64,000 nucleotides of DNA, taken from the NCBI GenBank assembly GCA_030739735.1, contig JASLYQ010000002.1, forward strand, positions 124,001 through 188,000. The letters run 5' to 3'. Both the position numbers and the translations under genes were made by a program. The DNA is from Alphaproteobacteria bacterium. Lineage in GTDB: Bacteria; Pseudomonadota; Alphaproteobacteria; UBA7887. Of the stretch, positions 55,624 to 63,805 are shown one piece after another; positions within the stretch are counted from its first letter, which is position 1; every line of letters begins with the position of its first letter. A model generated the notes under the pieces. It saw only the letters and a program-made list of their open reading frames with translations, was not told the origin of the DNA and ran no database searches.

Positions 55624-56838
55624 GTGAGTAAGACCATTCTCCTGATTGGCTCGTTCGATACCAAAGGTGAGGACTATGGCTTCGTGCGCGAGCGCATCCT
55701 CGCTCGCGGGCATGAAGTGCTGACGCTCGACACAGGCGTGCTGGGTGAGACCAATCTGTTCCTCGTAGATGTCGGGGCCGCCGCTGTGGCCGCGGCGGGA
55801 GGCGGCAATCTCGCAGCGCTGCGTGCAAAGGGCGACCGCGGTGAGGCCATGAAGGTTATGTGCCGCGGTGCCGAGGTCGTGATCGCCAGACTCCACGCCA
55901 ACAGCCGTTTCGATGCCGTGCTCGGCCTGGGCGGCTCGGGCGGCGCCAGTGTCATCGCGCCAGCCATGCGTGCCCTGCCCCTCGGCCTACCGAAAATACT
56001 GGTCTCCACCGTCGCCTCGGGGGACACCTCACCCTATGTCGGGCTAGCCGATATCACCATGATCCCGTCGGTGGTCGATGTCGCCGGCGTCAACCGCATC
56101 AGCGAAACGATCTACACCGCAGCGGCCGGCGCCATCTGCGGCATGCTGGAGATGGACTATTCGGCCACAGGCACGAGCAGACCGATCATCGCCGCCTCGA
56201 TGTTCGGCCAGACCACGCCCTGCGTGACGCGCTGCCGCGACACGCTCACCGCAGAGGGTTACGAGGTCTTGGTCTTTCACGGCAGCGGCACCGGCGGCAG
56301 AACCATGGAGCGCATGGTCGAGCAAGGCTATGTCGCAGGCGTGCTCGACATCACCACCACGGAATGGGCGGACGAGCTTTGCGGCGGCGCCTTTAGCGCT
56401 GGGCCCGATCGTCTGACCGCGCCAGGCCGGGCCGGCATCGCCCATCTCATCGTACCTGGCTGCGTCGATATGGTGAATTTCGGGCCGCCCGAGACGGTGC
56501 CAGAGCGCTATGCCGGGCGTATCCTCTATGAGTCCAAACCCACAGTAACGCTGATGCGCACCACGCCAGAGGAGAACGCCCGCATCGGCACGATCTTCGC
56601 CGAGAAAGCCAATGCGGCATTGGGAAAGGTGGCGTTCCTGCTGCCGCTGCAGGGCCTGTCAGTGCTCGACAGCGATGGCGGCCCTTTCTGGTCGCCGGAG
56701 GCCGATGGGGCGCTGTTTGATGCCATCAAGGCGAGCTTGCACCCCAGCATCCCTGTGGTCGAGTTCGACGCCCATATCAACGATGAGGTTTTCTCGCAAA
56801 AAGCCGTGGCCATGCTGCTCGAACTGATGGCCGAGTAA
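55624..56838 (+). CDS. UPF0261 (Tm-1-like ATP-binding N-domain) protein, copy 1
   Basis: The 404-residue protein matches UPF0261: ILLIGSFDTKGEDYGFVRER, LGGSGGASVIAPAMRALPLG, SMFGQTTPCVTRCRDTL, EVLVFHGSGTGGRTMERMVE and FDAHINDEVFSQKAVAMLLE. In tomato the homologous region is the N-terminal domain of the Tm-1 tobamovirus-inhibitor protein; the bacterial role is not known. GTG start with AAGGAG six bases upstream. It is followed by a TIM-barrel gene 15 bases on. Confidence 0.88.
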   Translation: MSKTILLIGSFDTKGEDYGFVRERILARGHEVLTLDTGVLGETNLFLVDVGAAAVAAAGGGNLAALRAKGDRGEAMKVMCRGAEVVIARLHANSRFDAVLGLGGSGGASVIAPAMRALPLGLPKILVSTVASGDTSPYVGLADITMIPSVVDVAGVNRISETIYTAAAGAICGMLEMDYSATGTSRPIIAASMFGQTTPCVTRCRDTLTAEGYEVLVFHGSGTGGRTMERMVEQGYVAGVLDITTTEWADELCGGAFSAGPDRLTAPGRAGIAHLIVPGCVDMVNFGPPETVPERYAGRILYESKPTVTLMRTTPEENARIGTIFAEKANAALGKVAFLLPLQGLSVLDSDGGPFWSPEADGALFDAIKASLHPSIPVVEFDAHINDEVFSQKAVAMLLELMAE

Positions 56839-56853
56839 GGGAGGAGCGATACG

Positions 56854-57681
56854 ATGACGTTCACTAGAAGCGAAGTCATGGCGCGCCTGCGCGACGTCAT
56901 CGCGGCCGAGCGGCCGATCGTCGGCGGTGGCGCCGGAACCGGCATTACGGCCAAGTGCGAGGAGGCGGGCGGTATCGATCTCATCGTGATCTACAATTCC
57001 GGCCGCTTCCGCATGGCCGGGCGCGGATCCTTGGCCGGTCTGATGCCCTACGGCGACGCCAATGCCATCGTCATGGACATGGCCAACGAGGTTCTGCCTG
57101 TGGTACGCGATACGCCGGTGCTGGCCGGTATTTGTGGCACAGATCCGTTTCGCAACATAGAGCTGTTCCTCAGGCAGGTGCGTGATGCCGGCTTCTCGGG
57201 CATCCAGAATTTCCCCACCGTTGGCCTCATCGACGGCTTGTTCCGGCGGAACCTAGAGGAGACAGGCATGGGCTTCGCGCTGGAAGTGGAGATGATCCGC
57301 CTGGCGCGCAAAATGGAGCTTTTCACCAGCCCCTATGCCTTCAACACAGACGACGCTATGGCCATGGCCGGAGTCGGCGCCGATATGATCGTCGCCCATC
57401 TCGGGCTCACCACTAAGGGGTCGATCGGGGCGAACACGGCGCTGTCTCTGGAACAGGCCCCTGCCAAGGTGCAGGAGATCTGCGATGCCGCCAAGGCGGC
57501 TCGGTCGGACGTCATCGTGCTCTGCCATGGCGGACCGATCGCCATGCCCGACGATGCCACCCATGTGCTCCAAAACACCAACGGGGTAGACGGCTTCTAC
57601 GGTGCCTCGAGTATGGAGCGTCTACCCACGGAAGTGGCAATACGCGAGCAGGTCGAGGCCTTCAAGGCTATACGGTTCTGA
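56854..57681 (+). CDS. Phosphoenolpyruvate hydrolase-family TIM-barrel protein
   Basis: The 275-residue protein matches the PEP-hydrolase-like/TIM-barrel signal-transduction family: [56 protein letters not shown] and [19 protein letters not shown]. It corresponds to the C-terminal domain of plant Tm-1. GGAGG lies upstream. The stop overlaps the next UPF0261 start by one base. Catalytic activity is uncertain. Confidence 0.87.
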   Translation: MTFTRSEVMARLRDVIAAERPIVGGGAGTGITAKCEEAGGIDLIVIYNSGRFRMAGRGSLAGLMPYGDANAIVMDMANEVLPVVRDTPVLAGICGTDPFRNIELFLRQVRDAGFSGIQNFPTVGLIDGLFRRNLEETGMGFALEVEMIRLARKMELFTSPYAFNTDDAMAMAGVGADMIVAHLGLTTKGSIGANTALSLEQAPAKVQEICDAAKAARSDVIVLCHGGPIAMPDDATHVLQNTNGVDGFYGASSMERLPTEVAIREQVEAFKAIRF

Positions 57682-58901
57682 TGGCGCCGACCGTCCTCCT
57701 GATCGGTGCCTTCGACAGTAAGTGTGAAGAGTACGACTTCGTTCGCAGGCGACTGCAAGCATCGAGTTTAGAGACGCTGACACTGAACTGGGGCGTGCTG
57801 GGGGGCTGCGACCACTTTCCGGTCGACATCGAAAGCGCCCATGTCGCCGCCGCGGGCGGCGCGGACCTGGGAGCGCTACGCGAGGCTGGCGACCAAGAAG
57901 CGGCGGTGGCCACGATGGCGCGAGGCGTCGCGACCGTGGTGCCAGGCCTCTATCGCGAGGGCCGCTTCGATGGCGTCTTCGCCCTCGGCAAGGCGCGCGG
58001 CACCAGCGTCGCCGCCGCGGCCATGCGCGCGCTCCCCATCGGCGTACCGAAAGTCATCGTCTCGACAATCGCCGGCAGCGATACCTCGGCCTTCCTTGGC
58101 GCCAAGGACATCAACATCTTTCCCTCGCTAGTCGACGTCTCCGGCCTCAATGCGATTAGTCGGACAATTATGGCGCAGGCCGCAGCGGCACTTGTCGGCA
58201 TGGTCGCTGCAGAACCCGTGCCTAAGACCGATACAAAGCCGATCATTGCCATGTCCATGTTCGGCCAGACCAGACCCTGCGTCCAGCGCTGCAAGGAGGC
58301 ACTGAGCACCACGGGCTTTGACGTGCTCACCTTCCACGCCACCGGCAACGGTGGCAGAACAATGGAGAGCATGATTGCAGATGGTCTCATCACCGCCGTG
58401 CTAGACATCACCACCACCGAGCTAGCGGACGCCCTGTGCGACGGCATTTTCTCGGCCGGCCCACATCGTCTCGAAGCAGCCGGCAAGGCAGGTATCCCGC
58501 AGGTGATCGTTCCGGGCTGCCTAGACATGGTCAATTTCGGTGCTGCCGACACGGTGCCGGTGACATACCGCGAGCGCCACTTGCACGCCGGCAAGCCGAC
58601 TGTGACGCTGATGCGTACCGACGTGGCGGAAAACCAGCAACTCGGCCGCATTCTGGCCGAAAAGGCCAATGCCGCGCAGGGTCCCGTGGCCCTGCTGGTG
58701 CCCCTAAACGGCTGGTCGCGCTTCGATGCCGAAGGTGGCCCCTTCTGGGACCCCGAAGCCGACCGCGCCGCCATCGCAGCGTTGCGCGCCGACCTTCGCC
58801 CCGACATCCCGCTGATCGAGATCCCAGCCCACATCAACGACGAGGCTTTCGCCGCCGCCGCGGTCGAGACGTTGCTGGCGATGCTGAGCGAGGAGAGCTG
58901 A
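57681..58901 (+). CDS. UPF0261 (Tm-1-like ATP-binding N-domain) protein, copy 2
   Basis: The 406-residue protein is a diverged second copy of the gene at 55624, with VLLIGAFDSKCEEYDFVRRR, SMFGQTRPCVQRCKEALSTT and DVLTFHATGNGGRTMESMIA. The ends match too (IPAHINDEAFAAAAVETLLA). The glycine loop GLGGSGG of copy 1 is ALGKARG here, so ligand binding may differ. It is translationally coupled to the TIM-barrel gene. Confidence 0.88.
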   Translation: MAPTVLLIGAFDSKCEEYDFVRRRLQASSLETLTLNWGVLGGCDHFPVDIESAHVAAAGGADLGALREAGDQEAAVATMARGVATVVPGLYREGRFDGVFALGKARGTSVAAAAMRALPIGVPKVIVSTIAGSDTSAFLGAKDINIFPSLVDVSGLNAISRTIMAQAAAALVGMVAAEPVPKTDTKPIIAMSMFGQTRPCVQRCKEALSTTGFDVLTFHATGNGGRTMESMIADGLITAVLDITTTELADALCDGIFSAGPHRLEAAGKAGIPQVIVPGCLDMVNFGAADTVPVTYRERHLHAGKPTVTLMRTDVAENQQLGRILAEKANAAQGPVALLVPLNGWSRFDAEGGPFWDPEADRAAIAALRADLRPDIPLIEIPAHINDEAFAAAAVETLLAMLSEES

Positions 58902-58902
58902 T

Positions 58903-59685
58903 ATGCCCCGCCAAAGCAAGCCCATGCGCCTGTTCTATCACCCCGCCAGCAGCGCCTCGATGCGGGTGACGCTGTATCTGCGCTGTCGCGGCGTGCCCGC
59001 CTCTCAGGTCGAACTGGTGAGCACAGGCCTAGCGACCGATCATCGCGGCATTCTGGTCTTCACCATGCCCGAGGGCGATGCCGAGACCGAGAAGGTCGGC
59101 ACCACTAACCTCACCGCCTTCAATCCTGAAGGGCGCATCCCGGTACTACTGCTGGCGGACGGGCGCAAACTGACCCAGTCGGGCCCGATCGTCGACTTCA
59201 TCGAGGAAACACTGGCCGTGGAGCCCAGCATGCTGCCTGAGGACGCCTGGGCCCGGGCCGAGGCGCGCCGCATCATGTGGATCATCGCCGCCGATACCCA
59301 GCCCTACCAGAACATCCCCTTCATCATCCAGGCGATGGGTGAATGGGGCATGACCAAGGCGCCGCCAACCGTGCACCCGCTGCGCCTGCATTTCATCCGC
59401 CGCGAGTTTGGCGCCATCGAGTCTATTCTAACCACCTGCGCCGGCCGCTTCGCAGTTGGTGATGCGGTCACCCAGGCTGATTGCTTTCTGGTACCGCAGG
59501 TGCGCAACGCACTACTCGCCGGTATCGATCTGGCCGCCGAATTCCCAACGCTGTCCCGGGTCTGGGAGAACCTGCTCGCAGTGCCAGAGATTGCGGTGGT
59601 GATCGAGGACGCCGGCGGTGTCGTTCAGCCGTTGGTTTTCGATTCCGACAAGTTCGAGGTCTACACCACGGCACCAAGCCGCTGA
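58903..59685 (+). CDS. Glutathione S-transferase-like protein
   Basis: The 260-residue protein has a thioredoxin-fold start (MRLFYHPASSASMRVTLYLR) like maleylacetoacetate isomerase (zeta class). It also has FNPEGRIPVLLLADGRKLTQ with SGPIVDFIE, and the C-terminal helical domain (AVGDAVTQADCFLVPQVRNA). About 20 extra residues (ATDHRGILVFTMPEGDAETE) lie between strands two and three. The Ser-Ser in the first loop fits a Ser-type active site. It follows the UPF0261 gene by one base. Confidence 0.8.
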   Translation: MPRQSKPMRLFYHPASSASMRVTLYLRCRGVPASQVELVSTGLATDHRGILVFTMPEGDAETEKVGTTNLTAFNPEGRIPVLLLADGRKLTQSGPIVDFIEETLAVEPSMLPEDAWARAEARRIMWIIAADTQPYQNIPFIIQAMGEWGMTKAPPTVHPLRLHFIRREFGAIESILTTCAGRFAVGDAVTQADCFLVPQVRNALLAGIDLAAEFPTLSRVWENLLAVPEIAVVIEDAGGVVQPLVFDSDKFEVYTTAPSR

Positions 59686-59785
59686 GGCTCTACGTCCTGT
59701 ATTGCGCGGTCGCGTCCGTGATCCAGCGAAACAAATCGGCGCCCTGCTTACCACCGCCGCCGGTTATGCCGCGGAAATAGAACAG

Positions 59786-60025
59786 CTATGCCGCCTCGAC
59801 AGAGTCCTTCGCCACATCGAAACGGGCGGCGGCCGCAACGGTGTCGAGCGCAAGAAAGTCGCTCAGGGATTGGCAGATCTCGCCCAGCGAGACCGAGGCG
59901 CTGTCGGTCACCAAGGTGATCTTGCGAATGCCGAAACTGCGCAAAATTTCTGCGACCAAATGCAGCATGTGCCGGTTCTCGTCACAAACGAGGGCGTAAA
60001 CCCTGTCCGAGCAATACCCGGCCAT
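59786..60025 (-). pseudogene. Truncated receiver-domain (CheY-like) remnant
   Basis: A 79-codon frame reads VYALVCDENRHMLHLVAEIL followed by RSFGIRKI, which is the first strand, acidic pocket and first helix of a response-regulator receiver domain. The phosphoacceptor Asp strand and everything after are missing, and the rest (DTVAAAARFDVAKDSVEAA) is unlike any receiver. It is more likely a remnant than a working protein. The remainder of the 59686-60077 gap shows no gene. Confidence 0.4.
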
Positions 60026-60077
60026 GCGATCAACACACCTTTGGCGAAGAAGCTCGGCCCACGGCGAACAGCCTAAT

Positions 60078-60515
60078 TTAGCGACACTTCTGGCTCATCT
60101 CGATGGCCTCGACGAAGGCCACGGCCGCGGGCTTACGTAGCAGCGCCGGGTTACGGCCGACCCATTTAACAAAAGCCGCCGTTAGGGCATTATGGTCCTC
60201 GCGGTTCTCGACGCATTGCCAGATCTGCGCATCGTCGAGCGCGTATTGCCCGGCACCCACCAGTTCGACAACAGCGCCCACCACGGCGCGGCACTGGACG
60301 ATCAGCATGGCGCGCAGCATCTCCTCGCCGACGACCTGGTCGAAGCCCTTAACACCCTGGCCACAGGCAAATTTCAGGTTGGCACCGGTATGCACCGCCT
60401 CAATCGGCCCTTGCGGCGGCGATCCCGCAGCGGCAAAAGCCACGCTCGTTTCGCCGATCAGGCCGACTCCCGTCAGTGCCAGCACCATCGTAAAATTGCG
60501 AAAAAAATGGCTCAT
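60078..60515 (-). CDS. Small secreted protein, Rap1a/Tai-immunity-like
   Basis: The 145-residue product has a signal peptide (about 1-28, ending AFA). The mature domain has paired cysteines and the pattern WQCVENREDHNALTAAFVKW ... NPALLRKPAAVAFVEAIEMS. This resembles Rap1a/Tai-type domains (Cys, then VV.kyl..P..l..pa...v..al...C). Such proteins are often periplasmic and not necessarily immunity factors. No toxin gene lies beside it. Function unknown. Confidence 0.6.
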   Translation of the reverse strand: MSHFFRNFTMVLALTGVGLIGETSVAFAAAGSPPQGPIEAVHTGANLKFACGQGVKGFDQVVGEEMLRAMLIVQCRAVVGAVVELVGAGQYALDDAQIWQCVENREDHNALTAAFVKWVGRNPALLRKPAAVAFVEAIEMSQKCR

Positions 60516-60634
60516 GGCCGCAGCACTCCGTGGTTTTGGTTAGGATTTTCGGCCTTGGGACGCGGCCACCGGTGACAGTTTAGCATTCGAGCGCAGACGC
60601 GCAAAACAGACTCGTTTGTACACGTGCCCGTCTC

Positions 60635-60663
60635 TTGACTACTCGGTGTTGGCAAGAGAAGAT
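60635..60663 (+). promoter_or_regulatory. Possible sigma-70 promoter of the quinoprotein dehydrogenase gene
   Basis: TTGACT (60635-60640) is followed after 17 bases by GAAGAT (60658-60663). The -35 matches five of six; the -10 is weak. It lies about 120 bases before the start codon, leaving a long leader that contains the palindrome at 60690-60705. Confidence 0.3.
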
Positions 60664-60689
60664 AGAGAAGTTGCCGAATGAGTTAGGGT

Positions 60690-60705
60690 CTGAACGTGAG
60701 TTCAG
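60690..60705. promoter_or_regulatory. Perfect CTGAAC-N4-GTTCAG dyad in the leader of the quinoprotein gene
   Basis: CTGAAC-GTGA-GTTCAG is a perfect six-base inverted repeat about 80 bases before the dehydrogenase start and about 30 bases after the putative -10. It could be an operator or a small RNA hairpin. No regulator is encoded beside it. Confidence 0.35.
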
Positions 60706-60785
60706 GCTGCGCGTTCGGTGGCTCGCCGTTCGTTAACACCTGTCCTTGGGTGGACGGCGGATGTGCTCAATCAGGGAGGGAGTTA

Positions 60786-62612
60786 ATGTCCAATAGAATA
60801 AATACCAGTGTGGTGGGAACCATTGCTGGCTTCGTTGGGGCGGCCGTGTTCGCTGCCTCGGCAATAGCCGGTAATATTACTCATGACCGCCTGGTGAACA
60901 GTGAGAATGAGCCAGAAAACTGGATCAATCATCACGGCAATTACGAAGCCCATCGCTTTTCCGGTCTGCGTGAGATAAATCGGGACAATGTTGGAGACCT
61001 AAAAGTCGCGTTCACCTATGCCATGGGCAGCACCCAGGGCGGCGGCACGGACCCGGTTGTGTTTCCGTTCTCCGGTCTCGAAGGCACGCCTACCGCGGAA
61101 GACGGCTTTCTGTACTTGACCACCGGTTGGGGCGTCGTGACCAAGATCGACGTGCGCGGTGGTAAAGCGGTCACCGTGTGGAAGTCGGATCCCGAAGCCG
61201 ATAAGGATTGGGGCACTAGCGTCCTATGCTGCGGCATCAACAACCGCGGCGCCGTGCTGGCTCGCGACATGGTTATCGCGCCGGTCCTTGATGGTCGCAT
61301 TCGCGCCCTGAACAAGACCGACGGCAGCCTCATCTGGGAGAGCCAGGTCGCAGATCCGGGCATCGCCGAAACTATTACCGGCGCGCCTCTGGTCATCCGT
61401 GACACGGTCGTCACCGGCATGGCCGGCGCCGAATTCGGCGTTCGCGGCTGGATTGCCGCTCTCAGCCTCGACGACGGCAAGGAGATCTGGCGCACCCACA
61501 CCATTCCTGGTGAGGGCGAGCCCGGCAACGAGACCTGGAAGGACGATTTCGGCGCCTGGAAGACGGGCGGCGGCTCCACCTGGGTGACCGGCTCCTACGA
61601 TCCGGAACTCGACATCATCGTCTGGGGTACCGCGAATCCTGGTCCAGACTGGGATAATGCCTATCGTCCTGGTGACAACCTGTGGACCGACTCCACCATC
61701 GCGGTGAATGCGACCACCGGTAAGTTCCTTTGGGGCTTCCAGCACACGCCAAACGATCCGTACGACTATGACTCTATCGCGGAGAACACCTTCGTCGACA
61801 CCGTGATCAACGGTCAGTTCGTGCGTTCCACCCTGCACGCCAATCGTAACGGTTTCGCCTACGCGCTCGACCGTGCGACAGGCGAGTACGTGTGGGGCAC
61901 CCAGTTCGTCAAGAAGCTTGACTGGACGGATGGTCTGGACGAAAACGGCCGGCCGGCCTCCTACGATCCTAACTCGGACGTGCAGTCCTACAACGAAGGC
62001 TCCGCGGCACATCGTGGCGACCTCGTTGAGGTTGGCGCCCGCAGTGAGATCGAAGGCATTTCCTGCCCCGCTCATACCGGCGGCAAGAACTGGCCCCCGA
62101 CCGCCTACAGCCCGCATACCGGTCTCTACTACATTCCGGTCATCGAGAGCTGCAATAAGGCCTTCGCCTCGGTCGCACCGGAGAACTGGAATGCCGCGGA
62201 TCGCAAGTGGTTCCTCGGCGGCGCGCCGTACTTCACCTTTGAGGACCCGCGCTCGGGCCGCATCACCGGCAGCGTGACGGCAATTGACGTCTCCAACGGC
62301 GTGGTCGTACGCAAGTGGGAGACCGAGTTCCCGATGCTGGGCGGCGTTTTGGCGACGGCTGGCGGCTTGGTCTTTACCGGCACCGCCGACGGTGCCGTGG
62401 TCGCGCTCGACGACACCACTCTCGAGGAGCTATGGCGCTTCGAAACCGGCTCGTCGATCAATGCTCCGCCCATGTCTTACGAGGCCGATGGCAAGCAGTA
62501 CATTGCTATCGAGGTTGGCCTCGGCGGCGCATGGCCCCAGTGGTTTACCGACTCGACCCCCGAGTTGAAAGCCGCTGTGCCAAGCAACGTTCTCTACGTC
62601 TTCTCGATGTAG
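60786..62612 (+). CDS. PQQ-dependent (quinoprotein) alcohol dehydrogenase, lanthanide-type signature
   Basis: The 608-residue periplasmic protein has a signal peptide (about 1-29) and an eight-bladed PQQ propeller with tryptophan-docking repeats. The vicinal disulfide C148-C149 (SVLCCGINN) stacks on PQQ. Metal ligands are E216 (GAEFGVRG), N283 (GTANPGPDWD) and catalytic D327. D329 (PYDYDS) is the extra Asp that marks lanthanide-dependent XoxF/ExaF/PedH enzymes, whereas calcium MxaF types have Ala there. ATG 60786 follows GGGAGG; earlier in-frame codons are rejected because the signal peptide starts here. Substrate is an alcohol or aldehyde, not resolved. Confidence 0.92.
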   Translation: MSNRINTSVVGTIAGFVGAAVFAASAIAGNITHDRLVNSENEPENWINHHGNYEAHRFSGLREINRDNVGDLKVAFTYAMGSTQGGGTDPVVFPFSGLEGTPTAEDGFLYLTTGWGVVTKIDVRGGKAVTVWKSDPEADKDWGTSVLCCGINNRGAVLARDMVIAPVLDGRIRALNKTDGSLIWESQVADPGIAETITGAPLVIRDTVVTGMAGAEFGVRGWIAALSLDDGKEIWRTHTIPGEGEPGNETWKDDFGAWKTGGGSTWVTGSYDPELDIIVWGTANPGPDWDNAYRPGDNLWTDSTIAVNATTGKFLWGFQHTPNDPYDYDSIAENTFVDTVINGQFVRSTLHANRNGFAYALDRATGEYVWGTQFVKKLDWTDGLDENGRPASYDPNSDVQSYNEGSAAHRGDLVEVGARSEIEGISCPAHTGGKNWPPTAYSPHTGLYYIPVIESCNKAFASVAPENWNAADRKWFLGGAPYFTFEDPRSGRITGSVTAIDVSNGVVVRKWETEFPMLGGVLATAGGLVFTGTADGAVVALDDTTLEELWRFETGSSINAPPMSYEADGKQYIAIEVGLGGAWPQWFTDSTPELKAAVPSNVLYVFSM

Positions 62613-62629
62613 AATACGGTCTATGGTGT

Positions 62630-62668
62630 GAGCCGGCGCTACATAGCGCCGGCTCATTCTTTTCTCTG
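62630..62668 (+). terminator. Intrinsic terminator after the quinoprotein gene
   Basis: A perfect 12-base inverted repeat (GAGCCGGCGCTA and TAGCGCCGGCTC, 62630-62655, two bases between) is followed by ATTCTTTTCTCT. It starts 18 bases after the stop codon. It should separate the dehydrogenase transcript from, or attenuate it into, the cytochrome gene. Confidence 0.85.
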
Positions 62669-62782
62669 ACAATTCGAGTCTCAACTGCCGGCACGCCGGC
62701 GCGCCGCTCTTGCCTGTTGACCTGATCGGCGAAGCGCCTCACATATTGTCTAACCAGACGCCACGAACCGGGACGCACCAGA

Positions 62783-63247
62783 ATGAACACGATCACCAAG
62801 CGGGGACGTATTGTCGGCGCACTGATGGTTACGGCGTTTTTTGGCGCAGCGGCATTCGTAATGCTGTCAGCTTCGTCCGCCGTGGCCGATGACCCGCCTC
62901 GACGCTCCGGTCCTCCGCCCATCGTGTTTGATACATTTCCCAACAAGTGCGCGCGTTGCCACAAACAGGACGGCCGTGGCGGCCCTGCCTATGGCGGCTT
63001 TGCCGCAGACCTGCGCGCCACCGAACTCGAGCATGAAGGGCTTGTGTTCATCATCACCGAGGGCATTCGCCAGCGCGGCATGCCCGAGTTCAAGAGTACA
63101 ATGTCCAAGCGCCAGATCAGCGGTGTCTCCGACTACATCATAAACAAGATCAAGGGCGTGTATTTTGATGCCGAAGGCAATCAAATCACGCCGGAAGAGT
63201 GGGCCGCCCTGGAAGAGGCCAAGAAAAAAGCCGCTGCTGAACAATAA
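62783..63247 (+). CDS. Periplasmic c-type cytochrome
   Basis: The 154-residue protein has a signal peptide (about 1-35), a single haem motif KCARCHK (C56, C59, H60) and a probable distal ligand Met100 (RQRGMPEFKS). A charged C-terminal tail follows. It lies 170 bases after a PQQ dehydrogenase on the same strand, so it is the likely electron acceptor (cytochrome cL/XoxG-like role), feeding the respiratory chain. Confidence 0.88.
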   Translation: MNTITKRGRIVGALMVTAFFGAAAFVMLSASSAVADDPPRRSGPPPIVFDTFPNKCARCHKQDGRGGPAYGGFAADLRATELEHEGLVFIITEGIRQRGMPEFKSTMSKRQISGVSDYIINKIKGVYFDAEGNQITPEEWAALEEAKKKAAAEQ

Positions 63248-63268
63248 GGGTAAGCCGCTTCTGGCTCA

Positions 63269-63706
63269 CTACTCCGCCGCGCCCCGATCGGCTTCAGCAC
63301 GACGCGCTTCGGCGAGCTGCTCGGGGGTCATGATGGCCTCCAGCCGCCGCTTCCACGGCATCAGGTAATCCGCGCCGTCCGCGATCGCCAGGATGATCCA
63401 GCCATGCGCTTCCACGTTATCGTGGTGCAGGCCTTGGCCTGCCTGCAGATGGATCATCTTGAACAGCATCTTACCGCCAAGAAAGCCCGCGTTACGGGCC
63501 CGGGTCGCCCACATATAGGCTTCGCTGAAATCGCCGCTTATGCGTGCTTCGTTGTACGCTTCGCGGCCGACCAGATACATCGCGGCCGGGTCGCCGTTCT
63601 CGGCCTTGCAGCGAAGGCCTTCCGGGCCGGCCACACAACCATCCGCACCGGCAGGACCCGCGGCAATCATCATCGCGAGCGCAAGCCCAAAAGTTGTCTT
63701 CCTCAT
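63269..63706 (-). CDS. Secreted Sel1-like repeat protein
   Basis: The 145-residue product has a signal peptide (MRKTTFGLALAMMIAAGPAGA) and Sel1-type helical repeats (AENGDPAAMYLVGREAYNEA; FSEAYMWATRARNAGFLGGK; EAHGWIILAIADGADYLMPW). The cysteines in GCVAGPEGLRCK may form a disulfide. ATG 63706 is preferred because AAGGAC precedes it. Function unknown; Sel1 proteins act as adaptors. It converges on the cytochrome gene. Confidence 0.75.
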   Translation of the reverse strand: MRKTTFGLALAMMIAAGPAGADGCVAGPEGLRCKAENGDPAAMYLVGREAYNEARISGDFSEAYMWATRARNAGFLGGKMLFKMIHLQAGQGLHHDNVEAHGWIILAIADGADYLMPWKRRLEAIMTPEQLAEARRAEADRGAAE

Positions 63707-63805
63707 ATCGCTGTCCTTTTCCAGAGCCGTGTATCGCATGGACTTGTCATTACGGCGACTTGGTATTTCCGGTCAACCGGCAGCGTCAAAAAAAATTGCA
63801 TAACG

